A DNA stretch of 22,629 bases, from positions 17,720-40,348 of the forward strand of contig CAJTTI010000007.1 of assembly GCA_910579225.1 (NCBI GenBank). The letters run 5' to 3'. The notes under the pieces were generated by a model that did not search any database, had not been told where the DNA came from, and saw only the letters and a program-made list of their open reading frames with translations. A program made the translations under genes and the position numbers. The DNA is from an uncultured Lachnospiraceae bacterium (GTDB lineage Bacteria > Bacillota > Clostridia > Lachnospirales > Lachnospiraceae). Of this stretch, positions 1-8,452 are shown one piece after another (within the stretch, counting starts at the first letter, position 1; every line of letters begins with the position of its first letter).

Positions 1-827
1 CTGGTCACCGCCTGCCCCCGGAGGACCGCCTTCTGATCAGTCATACTTTTCACCATTTTCTCCGTCGTCTCCGTCAGCGCGTTGATATAGATCCAGGAAG
101 TATCTCTGCAGCGGGTCTTCAGATTCTGATAGCTGGCCTGGAACAGATGCATCATATCCACGGGGGACGCGTCCTTCAGCACGCAGAAATAAGACAGCAG
201 GAAATCATCCTCCAGTTGTTCAAACAGAATACACCCTGTCGGTTCTCCCTTTTTGACCAGCAGAAAGCTGGCGTCCTGGTCATACATATATTTGACCTCC
301 AGTTCCGTCAGCTTCTCCTCATCCTCCGGAAGTTTCTCCAGCTTTTCCGCAAAGCGGTTCCACATTCTGGCCGTCACCTCCGACAGCGGCAAAAGAGATT
401 TTTTCACATCGTTTCTTTCCGGTTTCTTTCCGAAATACTGGGGAGACAGATCCCCAAAAGCCGTCCGGTACACCGGCGTTCGGACCTCATCCAGCTCAAA
501 GAGATTCTTGTCGAGGCACAGATCCAGATCGCTTTGTTCCTCGTTCAGCGCATACTGGCAGATCGTCAGATCCATCCCGGAATACCTTCCGATCTCATGC
601 AGCCCGTCCAGAAGAGCGGTGGCTATCCCCTTTCTCCGATAGTCCTCTGCCACAAACAGGTACTCAAGAGCCATGATATGTTCCGACTCTTCGGTGGCCG
701 CCAGTACCCCGCAGGCCGCTCCCTCCTCGATGGCGCCCAGGACCAGATCTGATTTTTCCCACAGTTCCCGCGGCATCAGCGGCTCAAAATAGCTCTGGTT
801 TTCTTCTCTTACAATTGTGATCTCCAT
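1..827 (-). CDS. GNAT-family N-acetyltransferase, probably tandem-domain (3' end outside window)
   Basis: The frame is open from an ATG at 827 to the left edge, about 275 codons, and its C terminus is missing. The start is chosen because AGGAG lies 6 bases upstream; an in-frame ATG at 851 has no comparable site. The first half has a GNAT layout: a strand 'ALEYLFVAEDY' followed by the acetyl-CoA loop RRKGIA (residues about 64-69) and a helix 'TALLDGLHEIG'. The second half ('ASFLLVKKGEPTGCILFEQL' and onward) looks like a second, degenerate GNAT fold without a clear acetyl-CoA loop. It lies 25 bases after the 524-aa paralog gene and looks like the last or near-last gene of the cargo operon. The family transfers acetyl from acetyl-CoA to an amine; the substrate here is unknown. 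A role in modifying cargo or protecting the host is speculation. Confidence 0.8.
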   Translation of the reverse strand, partial: MEITIVREENQSYFEPLMPRELWEKSDLVLGAIEEGAACGVLAATEESEHIMALEYLFVAEDYRRKGIATALLDGLHEIGRYSGMDLTICQYALNEEQSDLDLCLDKNLFELDEVRTPVYRTAFGDLSPQYFGKKPERNDVKKSLLPLSEVTARMWNRFAEKLEKLPEDEEKLTELEVKYMYDQDASFLLVKKGEPTGCILFEQLEDDFLLSYFCVLKDASPVDMMHLFQASYQNLKTRCRDTSWIYINALTETTEKMVKSMTDQKAVLRGQAVT

Positions 828-852
828 CTTTTTCTCCTCTTTCTCCTTCATC

Positions 853-2427
853 TTAACGATTCCTCAAAGACATTTCCCAATTCACATCCAGCCTCATGGT
901 GTCGCTTACCGCAATCATGTCTTCCACCCTCCTGGCCAGAAGAATCCATGTATCACTGATATACTTATACACGGCGTCGACTGCGGCTTTTTTCTTGTAC
1001 TCCGAGTAGGACATCCCGCCTTTTGCAAAATTCATCCGTGCCTGCCGCTCCGTATAGAGCCATCTGCTGTAATAGCCATGCAGCCTCTCAAGCTTCCTGT
1101 CCTCTTCCCGGTCCGGGTCAAAGAAGTCTCTTCCTTTCCCTTTCAGAAGCCCCAACAGCTTCCCGAACTGCCCCAGGTCCGCAAAGTCTCTCACGATCTC
1201 TTCCCTGTGGTCCGCAAGTTCCCGGGGAGACAAAAGCGGCAGGCCGTTTGCGTATTTTCTCTCCAGGTAGTTGATCTGTTTTTCAAACTCTCCCTTCATG
1301 GCGCGCATCAGCTCCGGATTGTCCGCCTCCCACCCGGACAGCCTTTCGACGCCCTCATGGACGGGTCCGCTTCCCTGCCTCAGAACCCGGCCTTCCTTTT
1401 CCATCTCCTGGGTGTTTACTCCGATCCTGTAGACGCTGTCCAGACCCATGACAGCTTTGGCCTCCATCGTATCGTTTCGTCCTTCGTCGGTGACGCCCGC
1501 GTTTTTCCGAAAATCCGTCATTCGCTCCCGCGGTACCTTCAGTGCTTCTTCACTCGGAATCCACTCATTGTTCTTCACGCTCTCCATCTGCCATAAGAGA
1601 ATGGTCAGGTTTTTCTGTTCCTTTGTGTCGCTTTCATGATAGCGGTAGGAGATCTCCGAGTGATAGTGGCTGCGGTAATAGACGTTGGTCATGATTTTCT
1701 TCCGTATCTGATAGTAATTGGTGAAAGCCTTCACCTTTTTCATCTTATCCACCACAGCCTCGGTCCGCTCCTTAGAAAGATCGGCGACGAAATCCGGATT
1801 GCGCTCAAAGAGGGAAAGAAACGCTTCGGACTTCCTCAGGATTTCTTCCATCCTGGGGCACTGGTCCGCAAAAGCCTGATCGGTCCTCAGATCCAGCGTC
1901 AGATCCAGCTCCATGAACTGAGCCAGGCACTCCTCCCTCCTGTTGGGACCTAAAAGCTCCTGGTTCTGAACCTCATTGTCCGTCCAGAACTGAGCAATGA
2001 GATCCGCTTCTCCTGCCGTGCGGCCCGCAAGTATTTCCGGATGAGCTTCCATGATTCTCTGCCTGCTCTCCTGCCACTCACGCTCTGCCGCCTCTACCCG
2101 CTTTGCCCTTGCTTCCCGCTTATACAGAGCAGAATAGCTGATATTCTGATACACCTTCCTCTTCCTGGCGCCGATGCTCTCTTTGGATTTTCCTGCATAC
2201 TGCTCCCCCTCCACGAGGACGTCTCCTTTTTTCGAGAAGCTCATCTGCGGCATCCGGACAGCGATCTGCTGTCCCGCATCCCAGAGACGGCTCCTTCTCT
2301 CGTCCAGTTCCTGTCTCTGGCGAAGAAGCCTTTCTTCGTCCCGCTCCTCTTCGACCGGCTGTCCGGTGACAGGCCCTCTCAGGGTCTGACTGTCCGTCAT
2401 TACCTGTTTTTCTTTTATTTTACACAT
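853..2427 (-). CDS. CIS-associated paralogous protein, short form (524 aa), candidate cargo or loading protein
   Basis: I recognise no named family. From about residue 58 it aligns with two other proteins in this window (genes ending at 2468 and 8322). Shared blocks are 'KESIGARKRK', 'SALYKREA', 'LDLRTDQAFAD', 'NYYQIRKKIMTN', 'YRSHYHSEISYRYHESDT' and 'KNLTILLWQ'. From residue about 386 to the end it also matches the middle of the 795-aa protein ('NYLERKYANGL', 'SYSEYKK', 'SDTMRLDVNWE'), so it is a complete two-module version without that protein's C-terminal extension. It is charged and largely helical, with no signal peptide or membrane segment, hence probably cytoplasmic or packaged. Start ATG 2427 has AGGAG 5 bases upstream; Met10 is an alternative. 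It sits between the 795-aa gene (40-base gap) and the acetyltransferase gene. Being cargo, adaptor or scaffold is inferred from context only. Confidence 0.75.
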   Translation of the reverse strand: MCKIKEKQVMTDSQTLRGPVTGQPVEEERDEERLLRQRQELDERRSRLWDAGQQIAVRMPQMSFSKKGDVLVEGEQYAGKSKESIGARKRKVYQNISYSALYKREARAKRVEAAEREWQESRQRIMEAHPEILAGRTAGEADLIAQFWTDNEVQNQELLGPNRREECLAQFMELDLTLDLRTDQAFADQCPRMEEILRKSEAFLSLFERNPDFVADLSKERTEAVVDKMKKVKAFTNYYQIRKKIMTNVYYRSHYHSEISYRYHESDTKEQKNLTILLWQMESVKNNEWIPSEEALKVPRERMTDFRKNAGVTDEGRNDTMEAKAVMGLDSVYRIGVNTQEMEKEGRVLRQGSGPVHEGVERLSGWEADNPELMRAMKGEFEKQINYLERKYANGLPLLSPRELADHREEIVRDFADLGQFGKLLGLLKGKGRDFFDPDREEDRKLERLHGYYSRWLYTERQARMNFAKGGMSYSEYKKKAAVDAVYKYISDTWILLARRVEDMIAVSDTMRLDVNWEMSLRNR

Positions 2428-2467
2428 AGATTCTCCTCTTATCGAAATTTCCGGTTCCGATCATCCG

Positions 2468-4855
2468 CTATATCCGGACCTTTCCCCGCTCCTTCGAGTA
2501 ATACTCCGCCGCCTGACGCAGATCCTCCGCCAGATGCTCATACATTTTTCTTAAGACGGGATCTGCCTGGTCTCCAAGTTTTTCCGCTTCCCAAAGCGCC
2601 TGCCGACGGATATCAAGGGCGGTCTCATAGTGCGCGTAGAGCCGGTACATCTCGAGGGTCGCGCGCATGCTCCGTTCCGTCCCGGTCAGAGACAGTTCCG
2701 GAACAGTCTCGCCCGGATGGAGTTCCTCCCAGCCTCTGCGAAACTCTTCGCGGCGTATCTCGTAGGCTTCATAGATCTCGACTTCCTGATCCAGAATGTC
2801 CTCTGACTGACCCCCCATCGTCTCTGCTGCCGCCCGGAACAGTTCCCGGATGCTTTTTCCTTCCAGCCGTTCCTTTGTTTCTTTTTCTACAAAGTGTCTG
2901 GCCGCCTCTTCCCTGGACTTATGCTCGGTCTCCTGGAACATCTGCTGCCAGTCCGGACCGCCTCCGATGCCGGCCTCCTCCGTCTGCTCTCTGATCCGCT
3001 CCCGCATATCCTGCTGGGAAAGAGCGACGGGAAGCTCCGCTCCCTTTACATCCGTCTCGTCAAACGCGACGCCCCAGCGGATATCCAGGTGCATGGTATC
3101 GCTGAGCTGGATCACCGATTCCGCCCGGCTCTTATCAGCAACCATCAAGGCCACCATCCTTCTTCTGTAATCGGAATAGGTTGCGCTGCCGGTGCTCCCC
3201 CGCAGGAATGCATTCCGCTCTGCGCCTTCCCCTGTTGTACACTTATCATAATAGGTATAAAGCCGTTCCATCTCCAGGTCGCTCTCGTCCTGGGGATCAA
3301 ACATCCCCTCAAACTTTTTCAAATAATCAATAAACGCGCCAAGCCCCTGCATATTTGTAAAGTCATTGGCAAATTCTCTCCCATGCTGTTCAAGCTCATC
3401 CACAGAAATGACGGTCAGTCCATTCCCGTATTTTCTTTTCAGATAATTCATCTGCTTTTTCAAAAGATCCTTGAACTGTCCCATCCCTTTCAGATTCGCT
3501 TCCTGACAGCTTGCTATCTCTGCCCGATCCTGCGCATTCTGGGGTTCCCTGGTCAGATTTTCGATCATGCTCCTGACGTATTCCGGGCTGGCATACTGCA
3601 CCGCCTTCCATCTGGGCAGATTGGACAGATGTCTTACAAAGGGTTCTGACATTCCTTCCTCCGCACCGGTCACCCGATAGTTGCGCCCCCTTACATTGAG
3701 CAGACGCCTTGCGACAGGATCGTCCTCTCTTTGCATAAACTGCCGGAAGTAATCGGCATGTCTGGAGTCTTCAATGGATACCGTATTTTTGCCATACTCG
3801 ACAGCCCCAAGCTGCAGCTTTGCTCTGGCCCGGCGGGTTTCCTCCGCTTCTGCTCTGTCCTCAGTCGTCTCCCGGTACTCCTGATACCCCTCCACAAAAT
3901 CCGCAGGCCGGAGGAAGCTCTGACTGCTCCTCAGCTTCTCCGCCTGACACAAGAGCACGGTAAGGTTTTTGGCTTCCAGCGTATCGCTCTCATGATACCG
4001 ATAGGAAATCTCCGAATTATAGTGGCTTCTGTAGCGGGCGTTGGTGATGACCTTTTTCCGTATTTCATAATAATTGACCAGATCCTGCGCCATCTCAAGC
4101 TTTGCGCCAAGATCAGTCTTCTCATCTTCTGTCAGGCCCTCCCAAACCTGCGGGAACTGCTCCAGAAGACGCTTCATCTCCCGGGTCTTCTGCGCGACCC
4201 CTTCCAGATCTGCGGACGCCTCCGCGAAAGACCGGTCCGTCCGAAGGTCAAAGATCAGCCTCATTTCCATGAACCGATCCTTACAGATTCTCACCATCGC
4301 CTCCTCGTCCCCCGCAAGCCGGAGCAGTTCCTCATCCTTCTCCTGCTCCCCGGTCAGAAACACCTCGATCTTCTGCGCCTGCGCCGCCGCTGCCGCTCTC
4401 TCTTCCGGCGGACGCCTCTCCATCAGTTTTCTTTTGTTCTCCGCCAGGGTCTCCTCCCAGGCTCCCCCGCTGTTTTCTGTCAGCCTGGCGTTTTCCCCCT
4501 TCTGATACAGGGCGGAGCGTTTCCAGCCCTGGCGCATCTTCCGCTTTCCGGCGCCAATGCTCTCATTGGACCTTCTGGCAAATGCTTCTCCCTGGACGAT
4601 CACGCCCTTCCTGGTATATGCCACTTCCGGCATGGTGATCCGGCAGCTCTCCCGGATCGCCCGGATGCGGCTCTCTCTGCGCTCCCTTCGCTCCCTGAAC
4701 TCCGCCTGGAGCCTCTGCGCTCTTGCTTCTTCCGTCTCTTCCGCAGGCGGCTGAACCTGCGTCAGATTCTGGTTCAGGTTTTGATTCAGATTTACATGCT
4801 GCGGATTTTGCAGCTCTTCTGGCTGTTTCGTCAATGTCTTATCTCCCAGTGGCAT
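2468..4855 (-). CDS. CIS-associated paralogous protein, long form (795 aa) with helical C-terminal extension, candidate cargo or loading protein
   Basis: The family is not recognised by name. Layout: an Asn/Gln-rich disordered start (residues 1-40, with the repeat NLNQNLNQNL); a charged helix; the shared N-terminal module at about 75-310 ('NESIGAGKRK', 'FDLRTDRSFAEAS', 'NYYEIRKKVITNARYRSHY', 'EISYRYHESDTLEAKNLT'); a variable linker; a second module at about 465-600 shared with the 524-aa paralog ('NYLKRKYGNGL', 'SDTMHLDIRWG'); then about 195 unique helical, highly charged residues. The first residues MPLG..TL..QP.ELQNP match the start of the protein beginning at 9617, which fixes the start. 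AGGAGG lies 6 bases before the ATG. It follows the AAA+ ATPase gene by 59 bases. No catalytic motif is visible in the extension. Cargo or packaging-adaptor status is inference. Confidence 0.78.
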   Translation of the reverse strand: MPLGDKTLTKQPEELQNPQHVNLNQNLNQNLTQVQPPAEETEEARAQRLQAEFRERRERRESRIRAIRESCRITMPEVAYTRKGVIVQGEAFARRSNESIGAGKRKMRQGWKRSALYQKGENARLTENSGGAWEETLAENKRKLMERRPPEERAAAAAQAQKIEVFLTGEQEKDEELLRLAGDEEAMVRICKDRFMEMRLIFDLRTDRSFAEASADLEGVAQKTREMKRLLEQFPQVWEGLTEDEKTDLGAKLEMAQDLVNYYEIRKKVITNARYRSHYNSEISYRYHESDTLEAKNLTVLLCQAEKLRSSQSFLRPADFVEGYQEYRETTEDRAEAEETRRARAKLQLGAVEYGKNTVSIEDSRHADYFRQFMQREDDPVARRLLNVRGRNYRVTGAEEGMSEPFVRHLSNLPRWKAVQYASPEYVRSMIENLTREPQNAQDRAEIASCQEANLKGMGQFKDLLKKQMNYLKRKYGNGLTVISVDELEQHGREFANDFTNMQGLGAFIDYLKKFEGMFDPQDESDLEMERLYTYYDKCTTGEGAERNAFLRGSTGSATYSDYRRRMVALMVADKSRAESVIQLSDTMHLDIRWGVAFDETDVKGAELPVALSQQDMRERIREQTEEAGIGGGPDWQQMFQETEHKSREEAARHFVEKETKERLEGKSIRELFRAAAETMGGQSEDILDQEVEIYEAYEIRREEFRRGWEELHPGETVPELSLTGTERSMRATLEMYRLYAHYETALDIRRQALWEAEKLGDQADPVLRKMYEHLAEDLRQAAEYYSKERGKVRI

Positions 4856-4914
4856 ATTATTCCTCCTTGAAATCGTTTCGCAGCTTTACCGATACTCTTT
4901 TTTTATTTTTAAAC

Positions 4915-7209
4915 TTACAGTCCGACCAACGAGGCATAGGGTTCGAAGTCCGACCTTGTAAATACTTTCCCCGTCTTGACAAACTCGTAGCGGATGGCCT
5001 GCAGATAATGCTTCATGCACACCTCCTGCCCGTCCCCGTCGGCAGCGGCCAGAAAAGCGGCGTTTAAAATACAGTTCTTAATATTTCCGCCCACGAACTC
5101 GAACTTCTCCGCCAGAAAACGGATATCCACGTCCTCCCCTAAGGGCGTCCCCTTGGGAATCGTGGTCTTCCAGAGTATCTCCCTCGTATCCGGGTCCGGG
5201 AACTGGAATTCTACAATGTATTTCATCCGCCGGAAGAAGGCCGGGTCGATGTTGTGCTTGTAGTTGGTGGCCAGCACCGACACCCCGTCGTAGGCCTCCA
5301 CCTCCTGCAGAAGCAGCGCCGTCTTGTTGTTGTTTGACGCCTGGTTGCTGCCCCCGTCGTCGGACCGTTTGGCGAAGAGGGTGTCGCACTCGTCAAAGAA
5401 CAGCACCACGTTGCATTTTTTCGCCTCCCGGAAGATCATGGAGATGGATTTCTCCGTCTCGCCTACGTATTTGTCGATGACCTTGGACAGGTCCACCCGG
5501 TAGAGCTCCAGATTCAGCTCGTGGGCGATCACCTGGGCGCACATGGATTTGCCGGTGCCGGGCGCCCCGAACAGGAGGATCGAGAGCCCTCTGCCGTAGG
5601 GGTATTTCTTCGTGTAATCCCAGTTGTCATAGACCTTCTTCCGGAAATTCATCTGGTCGATGGCGTGCTCCAGCGTCTCCCTCTGGTCCCGGTTCATGAC
5701 GATATCTTCAAATCCGAAATTGGCCTTCACCTTCGTGGCCTTCTGGGTCAGCTCCGAACTCATCTGCTCGTTGCAGCCCCTAAAGAGCGTGGCTCTTGGA
5801 ATCTTCAGGTTCTGCTCCATGGCGGCAAAGCTTCTGGCCTGATGGAGCGCCGACTTGATCTTGCCCGGCGTGAACAGGAATTTGGTCGCCATTTCCAGAA
5901 GGTCCACGTCGTCCTCCAGCGCGTAGCTTTCGGAAAAATGCCGCCAGCAGTTTTCCCTCTCCTGATTAGAGGGCGTCGGAAGCTCCAGCTCGGTAAATTC
6001 CTCCTTCGTCATCTCCCGCATGGACAGCTTCTCCCGGCTGACCGTAAAGACCAGGATTCCGTGCTCCAGAAGCCTGGAAAACGCCAGATCCATATAGCCG
6101 AAAAATTTGTCCTTCTCCTCTTCCCGGTAGGTCAGATCGTCCAGACAGCAGCAGGCGCCGGTGAGGATACACTCTCTGGTCACCGCCCAGAGCGCCTGGT
6201 CCACAAATCCGAAATCATACACAAACAGCTTTTTGCAGTTGATGGAGATGGCCCGCAGTCCCTGTTTTTTGCAGAACTGCCGGATAAAAAATTTCCGACC
6301 GCTTCCCTCGTCCCCGTAATAGGAGAAAATCCGCACCCCGTCCCCGTAGGAGATCTCCATGGCGTCTAATACCCCCTGATTGGCCAGAATCGGATTAAGC
6401 TTCTCCTCCTCCCCGGTCAAAAGCTTCATAAAGCGCGCATAATTTTCGTCCAGCCGCAGCGGATGTCTGCCGAAGAGGTAATCAATCATCCGTTTATCGG
6501 GAGAGATCACCGTGGAAAAGGGCATGCTGTCTCTGACCTGCAGATTGAGGACCGGCAGAAGCTGCTCCAGGCACACGGACATGTCCCCGTAAGCCCCCGT
6601 GATGGAAAAGCGTTCTCCATAGTAAAGTTTCGCCGCAGACTCAATTGTGGGCAGCGACAGCCCTCCGTTCTCGTTGATGACCTGGAACACGCCCGCATAA
6701 TCGGTCTGGGTGGACGAGAGAATCCCGCAGGCCAGACAGAAGACCGTGAAATGTTCGTATTCCAGTTTCTTACAGATCTCATAGAAGGGCAGGCTGATCC
6801 CGCTCTCCCTGGCCGATGCCGCCCGGGACTGAACGTAGTCCATCATCTCTTCCATCGTCCAGTCCTTCTCCGGTTCCGCCTCTGCCGTTTCCTCCTGCCG
6901 CCGACCCTGTTCCTCCAGAAAATCTCCGAACAGCTCCAAAAGCTCCGGGGCAACGGCTTCCGGTTCCGCTTCTGTTTCTTTTTGCTCTTCCTGATGTATC
7001 CGGAACTGATTCAATTTCTCCCTGCAGGTGTCGTGGGCGATCTCCAGATCCGGATAGAGGACATTTTTGTAATCCCCCTGCCCCGTGGCATAGACCTCCT
7101 TCAAACGCTCCAGACAGCGGCTGATCCCCTCGTTCACGCAGGCAAACAAATATTCCATGTAGCTTTCATAGCTCTCAAACGCGTCGTTTTTCTGCTCTCT
7201 GTCAAACAA
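4915..7209 (-). CDS. AAA+ ATPase of the contractile injection system (Afp15-like)
   Basis: A 764-aa protein with two AAA regions. The C-terminal one is intact: Walker A GAPGTGKS (about 548-555), pore-loop-like segment 'KYVGETEKS', Walker B VVLFFDECD (about 601-609), sensor 1 in LATNY (Asn about 649) and arginine-finger-like FFRR (about 658-661), then a helical lid. The first (about 280-480) is degenerate: GDEGSGRKF at about 299-307 lacks a proper GKS/T, with CCCLDDL as a Walker B remnant. The N-terminal 130 residues are acidic and helical. Such ATPases are hallmark accessory genes of eCIS clusters and help assemble the particle. The start codon is TTG: GGGGAGAGG lies about 5 bases upstream and no in-frame ATG fits as well; Met18 would be next. 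The gene overlaps a 68-aa reading frame by 76 bases. Confidence 0.93.
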   Translation of the reverse strand: MFDREQKNDAFESYESYMEYLFACVNEGISRCLERLKEVYATGQGDYKNVLYPDLEIAHDTCREKLNQFRIHQEEQKETEAEPEAVAPELLELFGDFLEEQGRRQEETAEAEPEKDWTMEEMMDYVQSRAASARESGISLPFYEICKKLEYEHFTVFCLACGILSSTQTDYAGVFQVINENGGLSLPTIESAAKLYYGERFSITGAYGDMSVCLEQLLPVLNLQVRDSMPFSTVISPDKRMIDYLFGRHPLRLDENYARFMKLLTGEEEKLNPILANQGVLDAMEISYGDGVRIFSYYGDEGSGRKFFIRQFCKKQGLRAISINCKKLFVYDFGFVDQALWAVTRECILTGACCCLDDLTYREEEKDKFFGYMDLAFSRLLEHGILVFTVSREKLSMREMTKEEFTELELPTPSNQERENCWRHFSESYALEDDVDLLEMATKFLFTPGKIKSALHQARSFAAMEQNLKIPRATLFRGCNEQMSSELTQKATKVKANFGFEDIVMNRDQRETLEHAIDQMNFRKKVYDNWDYTKKYPYGRGLSILLFGAPGTGKSMCAQVIAHELNLELYRVDLSKVIDKYVGETEKSISMIFREAKKCNVVLFFDECDTLFAKRSDDGGSNQASNNNKTALLLQEVEAYDGVSVLATNYKHNIDPAFFRRMKYIVEFQFPDPDTREILWKTTIPKGTPLGEDVDIRFLAEKFEFVGGNIKNCILNAAFLAAADGDGQEVCMKHYLQAIRYEFVKTGKVFTRSDFEPYASLVGL

Positions 7210-7340
7210 TGTTCCTCTCCCCTTTTTGTCATTCCTGGCCCTCCCTGCCGATCTCCCGTACGGAAAACAGCGCTCTCATTGAACACACTCCTGTGGGTAT
7301 CAGAGATTCCGCCTCCTGTTTTATGCCTTTTCCCGGTCAT
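7134..7340 (-). CDS. Small protein (68 aa) with a motif shared with the 77-aa protein upstream
   Basis: The start ATG (7340-7338) overlaps the TGA of the calpain-like gene as ATGA, a typical coupled junction. Residues about 14-36 (SDTHRSVFNESAVFRTG and on) match the C terminus of the 77-aa protein (NTRKSVFDDTAVFETG and on). The codons differ mostly at third positions (for example GCT GTT TTC against GCA GTC TTT), which suggests the peptide rather than the DNA is conserved. The last ~25 codons run in another frame under the start of the ATPase gene, so the true C terminus is less certain. No known domain. It could be a tag, adaptor or chaperone for cargo; function unknown. It may also be the remnant of a longer protein. 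Confidence 0.5.
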   Translation of the reverse strand: MTGKRHKTGGGISDTHRSVFNESAVFRTGDRQGGPGMTKRGEEHCLTESRKTTRLRAMKATWNICLPA

Positions 7341-8452
7341 ACATGACTCAGATCTGTATAAGTAATCTTTTCAAATTTCTGTATAAAATCCTCAAATTTC
7401 ATATAGAACTGTCCGTAAGTTTCATCGGAGGAAGTGTCAAACATCCTGCCGGTGCGGGTGACATTGCCCTCTTCCTCCTGAAGGGACATGGTGCTGTAGG
7501 GATTGCGAAGCTTCACATAGCGCTCTCCGGCGATCCGCTCCGCCCCCATCACCGTGTACGCATGGCCGGCGTTCAAACCGTCGCTTTCATCCACGTTGTT
7601 TTTGCTCCCGGCATTGTAGACGATATTACGCTCCCTGGCATGGAGCATATTCTCGAACAGCTCGTCATTCCTGTCCTCCTCCGCCACGTTCACCGGAGAT
7701 ACGCCCAGCAGTCTTTCCAGAAATTCGCCGCCCTCCCCGTACCACAAAGATCGATAGCCGGTGGCGCCGTCGCGCCCCAGAAAGGCGCAGGCCTTCTCGA
7801 TCATCTGCATCCACAAAGCGCCGGAGGACAGGGCGTCCGCGCTGCCGATGCGCGGAATCTCCTTGGACACCGTGACATAGACGGGCTCCAGCACATGCTC
7901 GACCGCGAACGCGTCGTCCACCTCAAATCCTTCCAACTCCTCTCCATCCGCAGGGATATCTGCCGGGTTCGGTTCCTCCTGCGGACGATTCCTCGCCACA
8001 CGGCGATAGAGGCGGACCGTCACGGTGCCGTCCCCGTTGTCCTTAAGACAGGATTTGAGCAGGTAAGGATTTACGTTCACCAGCCCTGCCGTAGCCGCTA
8101 CCATATAGCAGTTGGAGACGAAACGCTGCTTTAAGTCGTTGACCGTGGGCTCGTGGGAGAACAGCGGCGTATCTTCCTGGGCACTCCAGTGCGTAAAGGC
8201 TCTCAGCACTTCGGTTCGATGCGCGCCGCCGCGGACGCGTCCGGCCTCCTTTGGTTTTTCCCCTGCAAAATTCAGGCGCGGGGCATCCTCGGGAATGGTC
8301 AGACTGCCGTTTGTCATCCGCTCAAAATAATCCTTTGCATGTCTGAGGGCCACATTGTCCCTTGTCCGCAGCGCTTCGTCCACCGCATTCATGGCTTTTT
8401 TCAGTCGTTCGCGTTCCTCCGTATAGCCTACGGCATAGCGGGTTCCCTCCAC
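7337..8452 (-). CDS. Calpain-like cysteine protease (peptidase family C2), probable effector domain
   Basis: Residue numbers count from the GTG at 8452. The segment QRFVSNCYMVAATAGL carries the nucleophile Cys115 with a Gln six residues before it (Gln109), as in papain and calpains. It is followed by 'LLKSCLKDNGDGTVTVRLY', very like the calpain stretch after the Cys. 'ALWMQMIEKACAFLG' resembles the calpain LW..LLEKA.AK block. LNAGHAYTVMG supplies His297 and VKLRNPYST supplies Asn317, completing Cys-His-Asn. The protein is soluble, with no signal peptide. Calpains cleave proteins internally, so this is a plausible toxin. The GTG start is doubtful: only GGTGG lies before it, and the frame overlaps the upstream gene. 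The gene most likely continues the N-terminal module ending at 8322 after a +1 frame change, giving a protein of about 770-790 aa. Its end is coupled to the 68-aa frame. Confidence 0.85.
   Translation of the reverse strand: MEGTRYAVGYTEERERLKKAMNAVDEALRTRDNVALRHAKDYFERMTNGSLTIPEDAPRLNFAGEKPKEAGRVRGGAHRTEVLRAFTHWSAQEDTPLFSHEPTVNDLKQRFVSNCYMVAATAGLVNVNPYLLKSCLKDNGDGTVTVRLYRRVARNRPQEEPNPADIPADGEELEGFEVDDAFAVEHVLEPVYVTVSKEIPRIGSADALSSGALWMQMIEKACAFLGRDGATGYRSLWYGEGGEFLERLLGVSPVNVAEEDRNDELFENMLHARERNIVYNAGSKNNVDESDGLNAGHAYTVMGAERIAGERYVKLRNPYSTMSLQEEEGNVTRTGRMFDTSSDETYGQFYMKFEDFIQKFEKITYTDLSHV

Noticed and set aside
147..752. Plus-strand open frame of 201 codons at the left edge
   Set aside because: The opposite strand is open from 827 to the edge and encodes a recognisable acetyltransferase.
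2041..2994. Plus-strand open frame of 317 codons, and similar ones at 817-1596, 5521-6369, 6463-7365, 12184-12813 and 21606-22412
   Set aside because: All mirror conserved minus-strand genes, lack ribosome sites and domains, and have the composition of antisense frames.
3731..4870. Long plus-strand open frame (379 codons) opposite the 795-aa gene
   Set aside because: It is antisense to a gene with clear paralogs and a strong ribosome site; its translation has no recognisable domain.
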